The notes beneath the pieces were generated by a model. The model was given only the letters and a program-made list of their open reading frames with translations, was not told the DNA's origin and did no database searches. A stretch of 64,000 bases of DNA from contig NZ_CP015124.1 in the NCBI RefSeq assembly GCF_001678945.1, positions 744,001 through 808,000 of the forward strand, given 5' to 3'. The translations under genes and the position numbers were made by a program. The stretch comes from Phaeobacter gallaeciensis (GTDB taxonomy: Bacteria > Pseudomonadota > Alphaproteobacteria > Rhodobacterales > Rhodobacteraceae). Numbering within the stretch: the first letter of the stretch is position 1; each line of letters begins with the position of its first letter. This document shows, one piece after another, positions 35,727 through 44,072 of the stretch.

Positions 35727-37067
35727 TTACGCCTTCTCGGCCACGGCGCGGGCCAGCTGACCATGGCGTTCGATCAGCCGCGGCAGATCAAGGCTGGTGA
35801 CCTCGCCTGCAGAGATGATCTGACGCCCTTCCACGAACAGATGCTTGACCTGTGTCGGCCCGGCCAGCAGCAAGGCCGCCGGGTCCCAGCTGCCGCTGGA
35901 AGCAACACCGGTCACATCCCAGACTGCCACGTCGGCGCATTTGCCGGGGCTGAGCCGACCGCAATCGGGACGACCCAGAATATCAGCGCCGCCACGGGTG
36001 GCGATTTCCAGCGCCTCATAGGCGCTCATGGCGTCAGCGCCCTGCGCAACCCGCTGTAGCAGCATGGCCTGCCTCGCCTCGCCGATCAAGTTGGCGATAT
36101 CGTTGCTGGCCGAGCCATCAACGCCCAGCCCCACCGGCACCCCGGCATCGCGCATCGTCCGCACCGGGGCAATGCCGCTGCCAAGGCGGCAATTGGAACA
36201 GGGGCAATGCGCCACGCCGGTCCGGGTGCGCGCAAACAGATCGATCTCCTGCGCGTCCAGCTTGACGCAATGGGCGTGCCAGACGTCATCGCCGGTCCAG
36301 CCCAGTTCCTCGGCATATTGCCCGGGCCGACAGCCGAACTGCGCCTCGGAATAGGCGATATCCTCATCGTTTTCGGCCAGATGGGTGTGCAGCATCACGC
36401 CCTTGTCGCGCGCCAGCAGCGCCGCATCCCGCATCAGGTCGCGGCTGACGGAAAACGGCGAACAGGGCGCAAGCCCCACCCGGCACATGGAGCCCTCAGA
36501 GGCGTCGTGAAAGCCATCAACCACGCGGATCATATCTTCAAGAATGGCCGTCTCTTGCTCGACCAGGCTATCCGGCGGCAATCCCCCGTCGCTTTCGCCG
36601 ATGCTCATGGCACCCCGCGTTGGGTGGAACCGCAGGCCCACCTCCCGGGCGGCATGGATGGTATCCTCCAGCCGCGCGCCATTGGGATAAAGGTACAGAT
36701 GGTCAGAGCTGAGCGTACAGCCGGAGAGAGCCAGTTCCACCAGCCCCAGCTGGGCAGAGACGAACATCTCCTCAGGGCCGAAACGCGCCCAGATCGGATA
36801 GAGCCGTTGCAGCCAGCCAAACAGCAGCGCGTCCTGCGCCCCGGGCACTGCGCGCGTGAGGTTCTGATAAAGATGGTGGTGCGTATTGACGAGACCCGGC
36901 GTCACCACGCAGCCCCGGCCAGATACGATCTGCCCTGTGGTGCGCAGCCCCTGTCCCACCTCGGCAATCTGACCGCCCCGGATCAGAACATCTGCATCGT
37001 GCAATACGCGGCCCGCATCATCCATGGTGATGACGGTGGTCGCATTTTGAATCAGGATTTCCTGCAT
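35727..37067 (-). CDS. 8-oxoguanine deaminase or close cytosine-deaminase-like amidohydrolase
   Basis: 446 residues. Amidohydrolase with GLVNTHHHLYQNLTRAVPGAQ, the HTHLAENDEDIAYSEAQFG stretch and WHAHCVKLDAQEIDLFARTRTGVAHCPCSN, then GLGVDGSASNDIANLIGEAR. The ENDEDIAYS-Q-G-RP-YAE-LGW pattern matches 8-oxoguanine deaminases of the Pseudomonas PA0142 type better than s-triazine hydrolases, although the atzA/trzN branch is close. It would remove oxidised guanine. AAGGAG before ATG 37065-37067 decides the start. Convergent with guaD. Confidence 0.88.
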   Translation of the reverse strand: MQEILIQNATTVITMDDAGRVLHDADVLIRGGQIAEVGQGLRTTGQIVSGRGCVVTPGLVNTHHHLYQNLTRAVPGAQDALLFGWLQRLYPIWARFGPEEMFVSAQLGLVELALSGCTLSSDHLYLYPNGARLEDTIHAAREVGLRFHPTRGAMSIGESDGGLPPDSLVEQETAILEDMIRVVDGFHDASEGSMCRVGLAPCSPFSVSRDLMRDAALLARDKGVMLHTHLAENDEDIAYSEAQFGCRPGQYAEELGWTGDDVWHAHCVKLDAQEIDLFARTRTGVAHCPCSNCRLGSGIAPVRTMRDAGVPVGLGVDGSASNDIANLIGEARQAMLLQRVAQGADAMSAYEALEIATRGGADILGRPDCGRLSPGKCADVAVWDVTGVASSGSWDPAALLLAGPTQVKHLFVEGRQIISAGEVTSLDLPRLIERHGQLARAVAEKA

Positions 37068-37203
37068 CGGTTCACACTCCTTTGTCACCCGTTTCGGTTT
37101 TGGAAGTGTGAACTGGCCCGACAGAATACGGGTAAAGGACTCGGGCCGTGGCGGTGCTATACAGCACTGCCATGGCCGCGCTCAAGCCCCGGACGGGACC
37201 TGA

Positions 37204-37995
37204 TCAGCTGTTTTTCAAAAGGGCCAGCGCCGCCGCGTGCAACTCGGCATTGGCGGCGGCCAGCACCCGGCCGCCTTCATGGGCCGGGCCGCCCTGCCAA
37301 TCAGTGACGACACCGCCTGCGGCCTGAATCACTGCAATCGGCGCCTGCACGTCATAGGCATTGAGCCCCGCCTCGATCACAAGATCGATTTGCCCCGCCG
37401 CCAGCAGCGCATAGGCGTAGCAATCCATGCCATAGCGCGTCAGCCGCACCTTTCCAGAGACACGTTCGAACCCGGCACGTTCTTCCGGCGTGCCAACTTC
37501 GGGGAAGGTGGTGAAAAGGATCGCCTGATCCAGCGCCGTGCCGTTGCGGGTCGCCAGATCGCGCGCACCCTGTGGCCCGGTCATCTGCGCCAGCCCGGCC
37601 GCGCCGATAAAGCGTTCGCCGGTGTAGGGCTGATCGATCACGCCCAGCACGGGGCCGTCTGCCTCGGACATGGCGATCAGCACCCCCCAGGTCGGCGTGC
37701 CGCTTATGAAACCGCGGGTGCCATCGATAGGATCCAGAACCCAGGTCCGGCCAGAGCTGCCTTCGACGGGAGCGAATTCCTCGCCCAGGATACCATCATC
37801 AGGGCGCAACTGCGCCAGCACCGCCCGCATCGCCAGTTCCGCCTCGCGATCAGCGACGGTGACCGGATCGAACCCGTCCTCCAGCTTGTTGTCCGCTCCA
37901 AGAGTGGCGCTGCGAAAATACGGCAGGATCGCTGCGCCGGCCGCATCGGCCATCTTCTGCGCAACGTCCAAATCGGAATCAGGATTCTGTGTCAT
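37204..37995 (-). CDS. hisN: histidinol-phosphatase, inositol monophosphatase family
   Basis: 263 residues. Mg2+-dependent phosphatase fold: DGFDPVTVADREAE, GILGEEF and the metal-binding LDPIDGTRGFISGTPTWGVLIAM, where DPIDGT-RGFI is typical of the HisN branch rather than SuhB or CysQ (which read DPLDGTxNF). The C-terminal half has GMDCYAYALLAAGQIDLVIEAGLNAYDVQAPIAVIQAAGG. Likely removes phosphate from histidinol phosphate in histidine synthesis; no other his genes are nearby. Stand-alone gene downstream of the 8-oxoguanine deaminase gene's divergent side. Confidence 0.88.
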   Translation of the reverse strand: MTQNPDSDLDVAQKMADAAGAAILPYFRSATLGADNKLEDGFDPVTVADREAELAMRAVLAQLRPDDGILGEEFAPVEGSSGRTWVLDPIDGTRGFISGTPTWGVLIAMSEADGPVLGVIDQPYTGERFIGAAGLAQMTGPQGARDLATRNGTALDQAILFTTFPEVGTPEERAGFERVSGKVRLTRYGMDCYAYALLAAGQIDLVIEAGLNAYDVQAPIAVIQAAGGVVTDWQGGPAHEGGRVLAAANAELHAAALALLKNS

Positions 37996-38030
37996 GCGAT
38001 GGCGGTGCCATCTGGCCGCACGCTATTCAA

Positions 38031-38056
38031 GAAAAAAGACCCCGAAGGGTCTTTTC
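38031..38056 (-). terminator. Rho-independent terminator after the XRE regulator gene
   Basis: On the minus strand AAGACCC-TTCG-GGGTCTT with following T residues (plus-strand A run 38032-38037). A UUCG tetraloop caps a 7-pair stem; it begins 5 bp past the stop codon. Confidence 0.85.
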
Positions 38057-38060
38057 ACTT

Positions 38061-38441
38061 TCAGGCTGCGTCGCTGAGCACACGGGCCAGCTCGAACAAT
38101 CGCCTGCGCTGGTTCTCGGGGATCGCGTAATAGGAACGCACCAGATCCAGCGCCTCTTTATCGCCCATCAGATCCTCAGGCACCGACGCCTTGTCCGCCT
38201 TGTCGGCAGGGGCCTTATCCTCTTCCTGTAGACCATCAAAGAAGAAACTGACCGGGACGTCCATCGCGTCAGAAATATCCCAAAGGCGGGAGGCGCTGAC
38301 CCGGTTGGCACCGGTTTCATATTTCTGAATTTGCTGGAACTTGATGCCGACTTTCTCGGCCAGTTGCTGCTGTGTCATACCAATTAGCCAGCGACGGTGA
38401 CGGATCCGTTTGCCGACATGCACATCTACAGGATGAGCCAT
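38061..38441 (-). CDS. XRE-family transcriptional regulator
   Basis: 126 residues. HTH_3 domain at residues about 10-65 (VGKRIRHRRWLIGMTQQQLAEKVGIKFQQIQKYETGANRVSASRLWDISDAMDVPVSFFF), followed by an acidic, low-complexity linker (EEDKAPADKADKASVPEDL) and a C-terminal helix RSYYAIPENQRRRLFELARVL. This layout is widespread and conserved in alphaproteobacteria, but I cannot name its targets. ATG 38439-38441 follows AGGAGATAG. Its promoter is in the 351-bp gap upstream, shared with the quinone oxidoreductase gene. Confidence 0.88.
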   Translation of the reverse strand: MAHPVDVHVGKRIRHRRWLIGMTQQQLAEKVGIKFQQIQKYETGANRVSASRLWDISDAMDVPVSFFFDGLQEEDKAPADKADKASVPEDLMGDKEALDLVRSYYAIPENQRRRLFELARVLSDAA

Positions 38442-38792
38442 GTGCTATCTCCTAGTTATACCAAAGTGGTTCGCGCCCAAGTAGCCGCGATGATTGCTAA
38501 ATCCGTCAGGATATCAACACTGGCCCGCGTTACCGGACCTTCTAAAACCGCGACAGAGGCTCAACCCCTCAGCTGAGCTTACGACCTCCACGGTTGAATT
38601 CAAGTGCGACAAAGGTCAGTCGCGGTTGAAGATATCCAAATACATGATTTCATGCATCATTTTGTCATGCTAATGCGACCAACAACATGTGAAATAATGC
38701 CTCCCCATAAATAGCGAGGTGAATTTGCGGCGTCTGTTGTCAAACAGTCACGCAACGAATCACCTTTCGCGCGGCAAAACCAAGAGGACATC
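38442..38792. other. 351-bp divergent intergenic region, relatively AT-rich
   Basis: No gene seen. It has short palindromes such as CTCAGCTGAG and TTGAATTCAA and an AT-rich stretch around 38630-38720, as expected for promoters of the XRE gene and the quinone oxidoreductase gene. Nothing here fits a tRNA or riboswitch that I can recognise. Confidence 0.5.
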
Positions 38793-39749
38793 ATGCAGGC
38801 TTATCAGGTCACCGCCTTCGACGCCGCCCCGGAACTGATCGAAATTGCCTGCCCGGCTCCGGCTGCAGGCCAGATCGCTGTCAGGATCGAAGCCTGCGGG
38901 CTGAATTTCGCGGATCTGCTGATGCAGAAAGGCACTTATCAGGACACCCCCACCCTGCCCTTCGTACCGGGCTTGGAGGTCTCTGGCACGGTAACCGCGC
39001 TGGGAGAAACGGTAACAGAGTTCAAGATCGGTGACCGGGTTGCAGTCTTCTGCGGTCAAGGTGGCTTGGCTGAAGAAGGTGTGTTTGACGCCAGCCGCGC
39101 GGTCCGCATTCCGGACAGCATGAGTTTTGAACACGCCGCCGCGCTGCAGATCGCCTATGGCACCAGCCTGGTGGCGCTGGATCACTGCGCCCGGTTGCAA
39201 CCGGGCGAAACCCTGCTTGTCACCGGCGCCGCCGGAGGCGTTGGGCTGACCGCAGTGGAGATTGGCAAGCTGATGGGCGCCCGCGTTATTGCTCATGCGC
39301 GCGGCGCCGACAAACTGGAGGTGGCCCGGGCCGCTGGAGCGGATCACGTGATCGACGACAGCGAGGATCTGCGCAGCATCGTAAAGGACCTGGGCGGCGC
39401 CGATGTTGTCTATGATGCGGTCGGGGGCCCGGTGTGGAAAGCTGCCTTTAGGGCGACCAATCCCTGCGGGCGGCTGCTGCCGATCGGATTTGCCAGCGGC
39501 GAAGTGCCCCAGATCCCGGCCAATCATCTTCTGGTCAAGAACCTGACCGTGATCGGCTTTTATATCGGCGGCTACATGAAAGCCAGGCCAGAGGTCATTC
39601 AGCAGGCCTTTGCGACCCTGTTCGACTGGCACGCAGCAGGCCGGATCAAACCGCATATCAGCCACGTCCTGCCACTATCGCAGGTCGCGGAAGGAATGGA
39701 GCTGCTGCGCAGCCGGGCCTCGACCGGGAAGGTCGTTATTACCCCGTGA
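38793..39749 (+). CDS. NADPH:quinone oxidoreductase (zinc-free MDR family)
   Basis: 318 residues. Groes-like N-terminal domain (GLNFADLLMQKGTYQDTPTLPFVPGLEVSGTVTALG) and Rossmann domain with GETLLVTGAAGGVGLTAVEIGKLMGARVIA (AxxGGVG pyridine-nucleotide loop) around residue 145. No catalytic zinc ligands, so quinone- or enone-reducing rather than alcohol dehydrogenase. The pattern GGPVWKAAFRATNPCGRLLPIGFASG is typical of QOR-like proteins in roseobacters. Physiological substrate unknown. ATG at 38793 with GAGGA 6 bases upstream. Confidence 0.9.
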   Translation: MQAYQVTAFDAAPELIEIACPAPAAGQIAVRIEACGLNFADLLMQKGTYQDTPTLPFVPGLEVSGTVTALGETVTEFKIGDRVAVFCGQGGLAEEGVFDASRAVRIPDSMSFEHAAALQIAYGTSLVALDHCARLQPGETLLVTGAAGGVGLTAVEIGKLMGARVIAHARGADKLEVARAAGADHVIDDSEDLRSIVKDLGGADVVYDAVGGPVWKAAFRATNPCGRLLPIGFASGEVPQIPANHLLVKNLTVIGFYIGGYMKARPEVIQQAFATLFDWHAAGRIKPHISHVLPLSQVAEGMELLRSRASTGKVVITP

Positions 39750-39845
39750 CAGGTAAATAGAACCGGGAAATCGCCATCGCACGGTTATAGGGCCATGGCG
39801 ATCACATCCCTTTTCGAGAGCCTTTTACTCCCTCAGCCCCTTTGA

Positions 39846-40727
39846 TCAGCCCGCCGCGCGCAACTGCGCCGGACGCAGAGCGGCAAACCCCTGCCGGATG
39901 ATATTGGCAAGATCGCCAACATACTCGGCCCGCACCCGATCCGCGCCATAAAGGTTGATCTGCTGCACCGGCAAGGCAGGCAGCACGCCGCCGTGTTCGA
40001 TGACCTCCTGATGGGCCGGTTGGGTACCTTCCAGCAGTACACCAATGGCAAGGTCAGCACTCACCGTGGCCTCAACCGTGCGGTCGGATTCGCTGTCCAC
40101 CGCCATATCCCACTCGATCCCAACCTCATCCAGTGCCGCGGTTGCAGAGGCCCGAAAAATACAGTTGCGGCAAAAGCCAAGACGCAGCGGTTGCTGGCGC
40201 CAGGCGGAGCCGTTCACCGCCCCGATCCAGCGCAGCGGCATTTCGTGGATGGGCTCGCCGCCCTCGCCTGCAGTTCCCTCGGTCGTCAGGATCAGGTCAT
40301 AGGCCCCCTTGGCGAAGCCGGCCTTCAGATCGCGGGTATTCGAGGTCACCAGATTGACGCTGACGCGGGGAAAGCTGGTGTTGAACCGCTGTAGCACGCG
40401 CGGGATGACCGGATAGACCACGTCATGCGGCACCCCCAGAACAACCTCACCTTCAAAAGCCTGATCGGTCAGCCGGGTGATCACCTCGTCATTGAGCGCG
40501 ACCATGCGGCGAGCATATCCGAGCAGCTGTTCCCCCGACGGGGTCAGGGCAATGGAGCGCCCCGACCGGTCCAGCAGTTCAAGCCCCAGCAACTCCTCCA
40601 GCCGTTTCAACTGCATCGAAACCGCCGATTGAGTGAGATGCAAAAAACCTGCTGCGCGTGTCACGCCACCGTTGTCTGCCACTGCCACAAATGAGCGCAG
40701 CGTCGTCAGGTCCAAATTTCTAATCAT
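39846..40727 (-). CDS. LysR-family transcriptional regulator
   Basis: 293 residues. N-terminal winged helix-turn-helix (LDLTTLRSFVAVADNGGVTRAAGFLHLTQSAVSMQLKRLEELLGLELLDR) and a type 2 periplasmic-binding-like effector domain from about residue 90. Two cysteines in LGFCRNCIFR may be redox- or ligand-relevant. AGAGG precedes ATG 40725-40727; an adjacent GTG at 40730 is less well placed. Divergent from a DUF1127 gene across a 124-bp gap with a LysR-type inverted repeat. The target is unknown but the divergent small gene is the natural candidate. Confidence 0.9.
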   Translation of the reverse strand: MIRNLDLTTLRSFVAVADNGGVTRAAGFLHLTQSAVSMQLKRLEELLGLELLDRSGRSIALTPSGEQLLGYARRMVALNDEVITRLTDQAFEGEVVLGVPHDVVYPVIPRVLQRFNTSFPRVSVNLVTSNTRDLKAGFAKGAYDLILTTEGTAGEGGEPIHEMPLRWIGAVNGSAWRQQPLRLGFCRNCIFRASATAALDEVGIEWDMAVDSESDRTVEATVSADLAIGVLLEGTQPAHQEVIEHGGVLPALPVQQINLYGADRVRAEYVGDLANIIRQGFAALRPAQLRAAG

Positions 40728-40792
40728 CACGACCTCTGATGAAAGATATCAAAAACATTCGTTTCCAATATTAATCACACTCCCCCATATAC

Positions 40793-40807
40793 ATCAACAG
40801 AATTGAT
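40793..40807. promoter_or_regulatory. candidate LysR box (T-N11-A inverted repeat)
   Basis: ATCAA-CAGAA-TTGAT, a perfect 5-bp inverted repeat between the LysR gene and the DUF1127 gene, 45 bp before the DUF1127 start. A second, imperfect TGAT-N5-ATATCA lies at 40737-40751. Confidence 0.5.
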
Positions 40808-40851
40808 AAAGACCCACAACACCATCACGAACGAAAGAAAGGACAAGAGCC

Positions 40852-41061
40852 ATGACCTATATCTCCACCACCTCGGTCAGCCCAAAACCCCGCCGCAGCC
40901 TCGCGGATCGCATCAAAGGCGCATTCGCTCTGACCCGCCAGCGGCGCGCGCTGGCCAAACTGGATGCTGAGGCGCTGGCAGACATCGGCATCAGCCGCGA
41001 CGCCGCCAAGGAAGAGGCCCGCCGCCCGTTCTGGGACGCACCGGATTCCTGGACGCGCTGA
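40852..41061 (+). CDS. DUF1127 small basic protein
   Basis: 69 residues. The DUF1127 core LAKLDAEALADIGISRDAAKEEARRPFWD is present after an Arg/Lys-rich helix (SLADRIKGAFALTRQRRA). In alphaproteobacteria such proteins are stress-induced, and some (for example CcaF1 of Rhodobacter) bind RNA and affect its turnover. Ribosome binding site AAAGGACAAG. Monocistronic, with a terminator 32 bp after the stop. Divergent from a LysR gene that may control it. Confidence 0.9.
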   Translation: MTYISTTSVSPKPRRSLADRIKGAFALTRQRRALAKLDAEALADIGISRDAAKEEARRPFWDAPDSWTR

Positions 41062-41092
41062 CAGAGACCTCACAGATGACAAATGACGACTG

Positions 41093-41124
41093 AAGGCGCA
41101 CCCGCTGTAATGGTGCGCCTTTTC
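41093..41124 (+). terminator. Rho-independent terminator after the DUF1127 gene
   Basis: AAGGCGCACC, loop CGCTGTAAT, GGTGCGCCTT, then TTC and ATGTTTTT. A ten-pair perfect stem. Confidence 0.85.
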
Positions 41125-41266
41125 ATGTTTTTGCGGCAAATCTTTTCATCGCAGACTTGAACCGTATGGGCTTTGACCCGATATTTGACGGGAATGTTGT
41201 GCATGGCCGTTGAACCGGCTGTTCCGCGCAACTGGGGAGACTTTTTGAAAACGGAGACCATGATAC

Positions 41267-42043
41267 ATGGCACAGTTTGACACCATTCGTTCTACAGCAG
41301 GCGCACGCACTGCCGAGATCGATGCGGGCCTACGCGCCCATATGAACAAAGTCTACGGCACCATGTCCGTGGGCACGTTCATCACCTTTCTGGCCGCCTG
41401 GGCCATCGCGGGCCTCGCGGTGACAACCGATCCGTCGGCCGCCTCTGCACAGCTGAGCGCCGACAAGTACCTGACCAGCCTCGGCTATGCGATCTACGCG
41501 TCGCCGCTGAAGTGGGTGATCATGTTCGCGCCACTCGCCTTCGTGTTCGGCTTTGGCGCCGCCATCAACCGCCTGTCCGCCTCGGCCGCACAGCTGGTGT
41601 TCTACACTTTCGCAGCCGTCATGGGCCTGTCGATCAGCTCGATCTTCCTGGTCTTCACCGGTGAATCGATCGTTCAGGTGTTCCTGATCACCGCCATCGC
41701 GTTCGCGGGCCTTTCCCTGGTGGGCTACACCACCAAGAAAGACCTTTCCGCGATGGGTACCTTCCTGATCATGGGTCTGATCGGCCTGATCGTGGCTTCG
41801 GTGGTGAACATTTTCCTGGCGTCCTCCGCCATGGCCTTTGCCATCTCGGTGATCGGCGTTCTGATCTTTGCAGGCCTCACCGCCTATGACACCCAGAACA
41901 TCAAGAACACCTACCTGCAGATGGCCGAATCCGGCGATCAGGAGTGGCTGGGCAAAGCCGCGATCATGGGCGCCCTCAGCCTGTATCTGGACTTCATCAA
42001 CCTCTTCATGATGCTGCTTCAGCTGCTTGGGAACCGCGAATAA
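41267..42043 (+). CDS. Bax inhibitor-1/YccA family membrane protein
   Basis: 258 residues. Seven membrane segments after a 25-residue N-terminus with VYGTMSVGTFITFLAAWAIAGLAV as TM1. The family signature lies in the last third: LTAYDTQNIKNTYLQM after TM6 and a final short reentrant helix NLFMMLLQLLGN. Asp residues in FAGLTAYDTQ correspond to the pH-sensing pair of BsYetJ, a Ca2+ leak channel. In bacteria the physiological role is unclear; interaction with FtsH proteases has been described for YccA. Terminator 30 bp downstream. Confidence 0.93.
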   Translation: MAQFDTIRSTAGARTAEIDAGLRAHMNKVYGTMSVGTFITFLAAWAIAGLAVTTDPSAASAQLSADKYLTSLGYAIYASPLKWVIMFAPLAFVFGFGAAINRLSASAAQLVFYTFAAVMGLSISSIFLVFTGESIVQVFLITAIAFAGLSLVGYTTKKDLSAMGTFLIMGLIGLIVASVVNIFLASSAMAFAISVIGVLIFAGLTAYDTQNIKNTYLQMAESGDQEWLGKAAIMGALSLYLDFINLFMMLLQLLGNRE

Positions 42044-42072
42044 CGCCACCGGCCATACCAAGATTTCAGCAA

Positions 42073-42103
42073 GGGGCGGATCACAGCGATCCGCCCTTTC
42101 TTT
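42073..42103 (+). terminator. Rho-independent terminator after the BI-1 gene
   Basis: GGGGCGGATC-ACAGC-GATCCGCCC-TTTCTTT. A nine-pair perfect stem. Confidence 0.9.
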
Positions 42104-42160
42104 ATGCCCAGCCGTTTCTTTTTTGGCTGGGCCTTTTGAACGAACCACAGGATTTAGAAG

Positions 42161-42634
42161 ATGAAGATTACCGATATCACTGCCCGCGACGCAGGGCGTA
42201 TTGTTCCCTTGCTGCGGGACCTCCATGCACAGCACGCGGAAGAACAACCCCTCCGCTACCCGTCTGCCCCGGCGGACAGTGACATTGCAGACTGGCTGTC
42301 GGACTGGATGGAAAAGGACGGGATACAGGCCATCGCCGCGCAAAGCCCCGCAGGCGCCCTAATGGGCTATGCTATCTATGAGATCGAAGACCAGCCTCAC
42401 CTGCCGGTGATGCGCGGCGGCAAACGGATCCAGTTGCATCATATTGCCGTGGATCCGCCATTCCGCCGTCTGGGAGTTGGTCAAGCACTGGTGACAGAAG
42501 TGAAATCCCGCTGTCAGACACTTGGCATCGACACGTTGACCACAAGCTTTGCCGTCTTTGACACGGCCTCAGCCGGGCTGATGAGCAGCATGGGATTGCA
42601 GCCGGTTACGACCGTCGCGGAATGGCGCGCCTGA
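42161..42634 (+). CDS. GNAT family N-acetyltransferase
   Basis: 157 residues. Acetyl-CoA binding motif A is visible as LHHIAVDPPFRRLGVGQALVTEVKSRC near residue 95 (R/Q-x-x-G-x-G/A pattern RRLGVGQA), and motif B as FAVFDTASAGLMSSMGLQP. Substrate not inferable. It has its own ribosome binding site, with the gene sitting 57 bp after a terminator, so it is probably monocistronic. Confidence 0.9.
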   Translation: MKITDITARDAGRIVPLLRDLHAQHAEEQPLRYPSAPADSDIADWLSDWMEKDGIQAIAAQSPAGALMGYAIYEIEDQPHLPVMRGGKRIQLHHIAVDPPFRRLGVGQALVTEVKSRCQTLGIDTLTTSFAVFDTASAGLMSSMGLQPVTTVAEWRA

Positions 42635-42674
42635 GGCTCATCTCCACAAGCCCCCAGACCAGCTGAGAGGGGGC

Positions 42675-43088
42675 TCAGGAGCAGCTTAGACCGGTGGCAA
42701 GGGCAACCGTGCCCCGGTCGCTGCCGAGCACCTGAACCTCGCCCGAGACGCTGCAGCCGCTTTCGCGCGCCGCAATGGTCTGGAAATCCGCAGGGGTCAT
42801 GTCAGGCAGGTTGCCAATCACGCTATGCGCAGGGGCGCTGAGCACCGCGAGCCCGGTCGAGCCCGCCCGTACAACGGAGAGCGACAAGGCCCGGCCCTGC
42901 ACCTCGACCCGCAGGGTCTGGCTGCCCGAGCGCGGCGCAGTCGCAGGCTGCTGAGTTCGACCAGCGGTCAGGGACAGCGGCCCGGCCATCACCGGCGCCG
43001 GAACCGGCACCACGCCCGCAATCGTCGCCTCCGGAGAGGGCGCCACGGCCACGGCAAAAACCACGCTGAACAAGATACGCCTGAACAT
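42675..43088 (-). CDS. hypothetical exported protein
   Basis: 137 residues. N-terminal signal segment MFRRILFSVVFAVAVAPSPEA followed by an Ala/Pro/Thr-rich stretch. A C-terminal region has SAPAHSVIGNLPDMTPADFQTIAARESGCSVSGEVQVLGSDRGTVALATGLSC, with two Cys that may bond. I do not recognise the family. The start is uncertain: ATG 43086-43088 is preceded by GTGGGTGA, but an ATG at 43109 is also in frame. Convergent with the acetyltransferase gene. Confidence 0.6.
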   Translation of the reverse strand: MFRRILFSVVFAVAVAPSPEATIAGVVPVPAPVMAGPLSLTAGRTQQPATAPRSGSQTLRVEVQGRALSLSVVRAGSTGLAVLSAPAHSVIGNLPDMTPADFQTIAARESGCSVSGEVQVLGSDRGTVALATGLSCS

Positions 43089-43264
43089 ACTATCACCCAC
43101 TTGTCTCATTTACCCACGTAAACAAGTTACGACCGAAATGAGGCGAAAAGGGGAACTATCCTTTCGTACAGGCGGCTAAACTATTGGGTAATTTTTTCAA
43201 ATTCGAACAAGCTCTCACCTGCCCTGCGCCTGCGACGACCGCCGAAAACCCGGCTCCAAACACG

Positions 43265-43297
43265 AAAAAGGGCCACGCGCGCGGCGTGACCCTTTTT
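43265..43297 (-). terminator. Rho-independent terminator after rpmG
   Basis: On the minus strand AAAAAGGGTCACGC, loop, GCGTGGCCCTTTTT with one G-T pair in the stem. It begins 24 bp after the rpmG stop codon. Confidence 0.85.
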
Positions 43298-43321
43298 GAA
43301 AATCCTGTATGCCGGATGGGC

Positions 43322-43489
43322 TTACTTGATTTTGCCTTCTTTGTACTCGACGTGCTTGCGCGCAACCGGATCGTATTTCCGGATGACCATTTTTTCGGTC
43401 ATGGTGCGTGCGTTTTTCTTGGTCACGTAGAAGTGGCCCGTGCCCGCGGTCGAGTTCAGGCGGATCTTGATGGTCGTCGGCTTCGCCAT
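43322..43489 (-). CDS. rpmG: 50S ribosomal protein L33
   Basis: 55 residues: [18 protein letters not shown], then [15 protein letters not shown] and [15 protein letters not shown]. This is a full-length, Cys-free L33 of the alphaproteobacterial type (no CxxC zinc knuckles, so the zinc-independent form). The start follows AGGAGAAG. It sits just downstream of rnpB on the same strand with its own terminator. Confidence 0.97.
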   Translation of the reverse strand: MAKPTTIKIRLNSTAGTGHFYVTKKNARTMTEKMVIRKYDPVARKHVEYKEGKIK

Positions 43490-43600
43490 GGTGCTTCTCC
43501 TGCGTCCGAAAAGGCAGGGGGCCTCTCGGTAAATTCCTATATGAGCGTGCGCTTTTACCTGCACTGCCCCCCAAGTCAATAGGATTCGGGGGGATATTTT

Positions 43601-44015
43601 GCGCAGAAGGCCTGTAAGCCGGATTCTGTCCCGAGACTTGCGCCTCATGGACGGCCATTCATCTGCGATACGCATTACTGCGTACCTCTAGCTGCCAACC
43701 CGGCCCCTCTTGGCTAAAGCATGCCTAGCGGCGGTATCCCGTTGCCGGGACCTACCCGCGCGGGGGCCCTATTTGGCGTTGCTCCCGGTGGGGCTTGCCG
43801 TGCCGCCCCTGTTGCCAGGGGCGCGGTGGGCTCTTACCCCACCGTTTCACCCTTACCGCGCCCTGATCCGTTGCCGGGGGCACGGCGGTTTCATTTCTGT
43901 GGCGCTATCCGTCAGGTTGCCCTGCCCGGGCGTTACCCGGCACCGTTGCTTTAGGGAGTCCGGACTTTCCTCGCGGAGGGCGAGCCCCCAGCGCGGCCGT
44001 CCAGCCTTCTGCGCA
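43601..44015 (-). ncRNA. rnpB: RNase P RNA, class A
   Basis: Catalytic RNA that matures tRNA 5' ends. On the minus strand the 5' part contains the universal GAGGAAAGUCCGGACU (plus-strand complement near 43955-43970) and the 3' part ends GACAGAAUCCGGCUUACAGG (near 43612-43630). The termini GCGCAGAAGG and CCUUCUGCGC pair to form helix P1 (43601-43610 with 44006-44015), which sets the ends to within a few bases. Length about 415 nt is normal for alphaproteobacteria. Open frames across it are spurious. Confidence 0.96.
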
Positions 44016-44072
44016 GGGCTGCACCTAGGCCCTGGGGGCTGACAGGTCAAGGGTGGTTGCAGCCGGTCTCAT

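Noticed and set aside
43710-44050. Open frames of 65-110 residues near 43.8 kb
   Set aside because: They lie inside the RNase P RNA gene.
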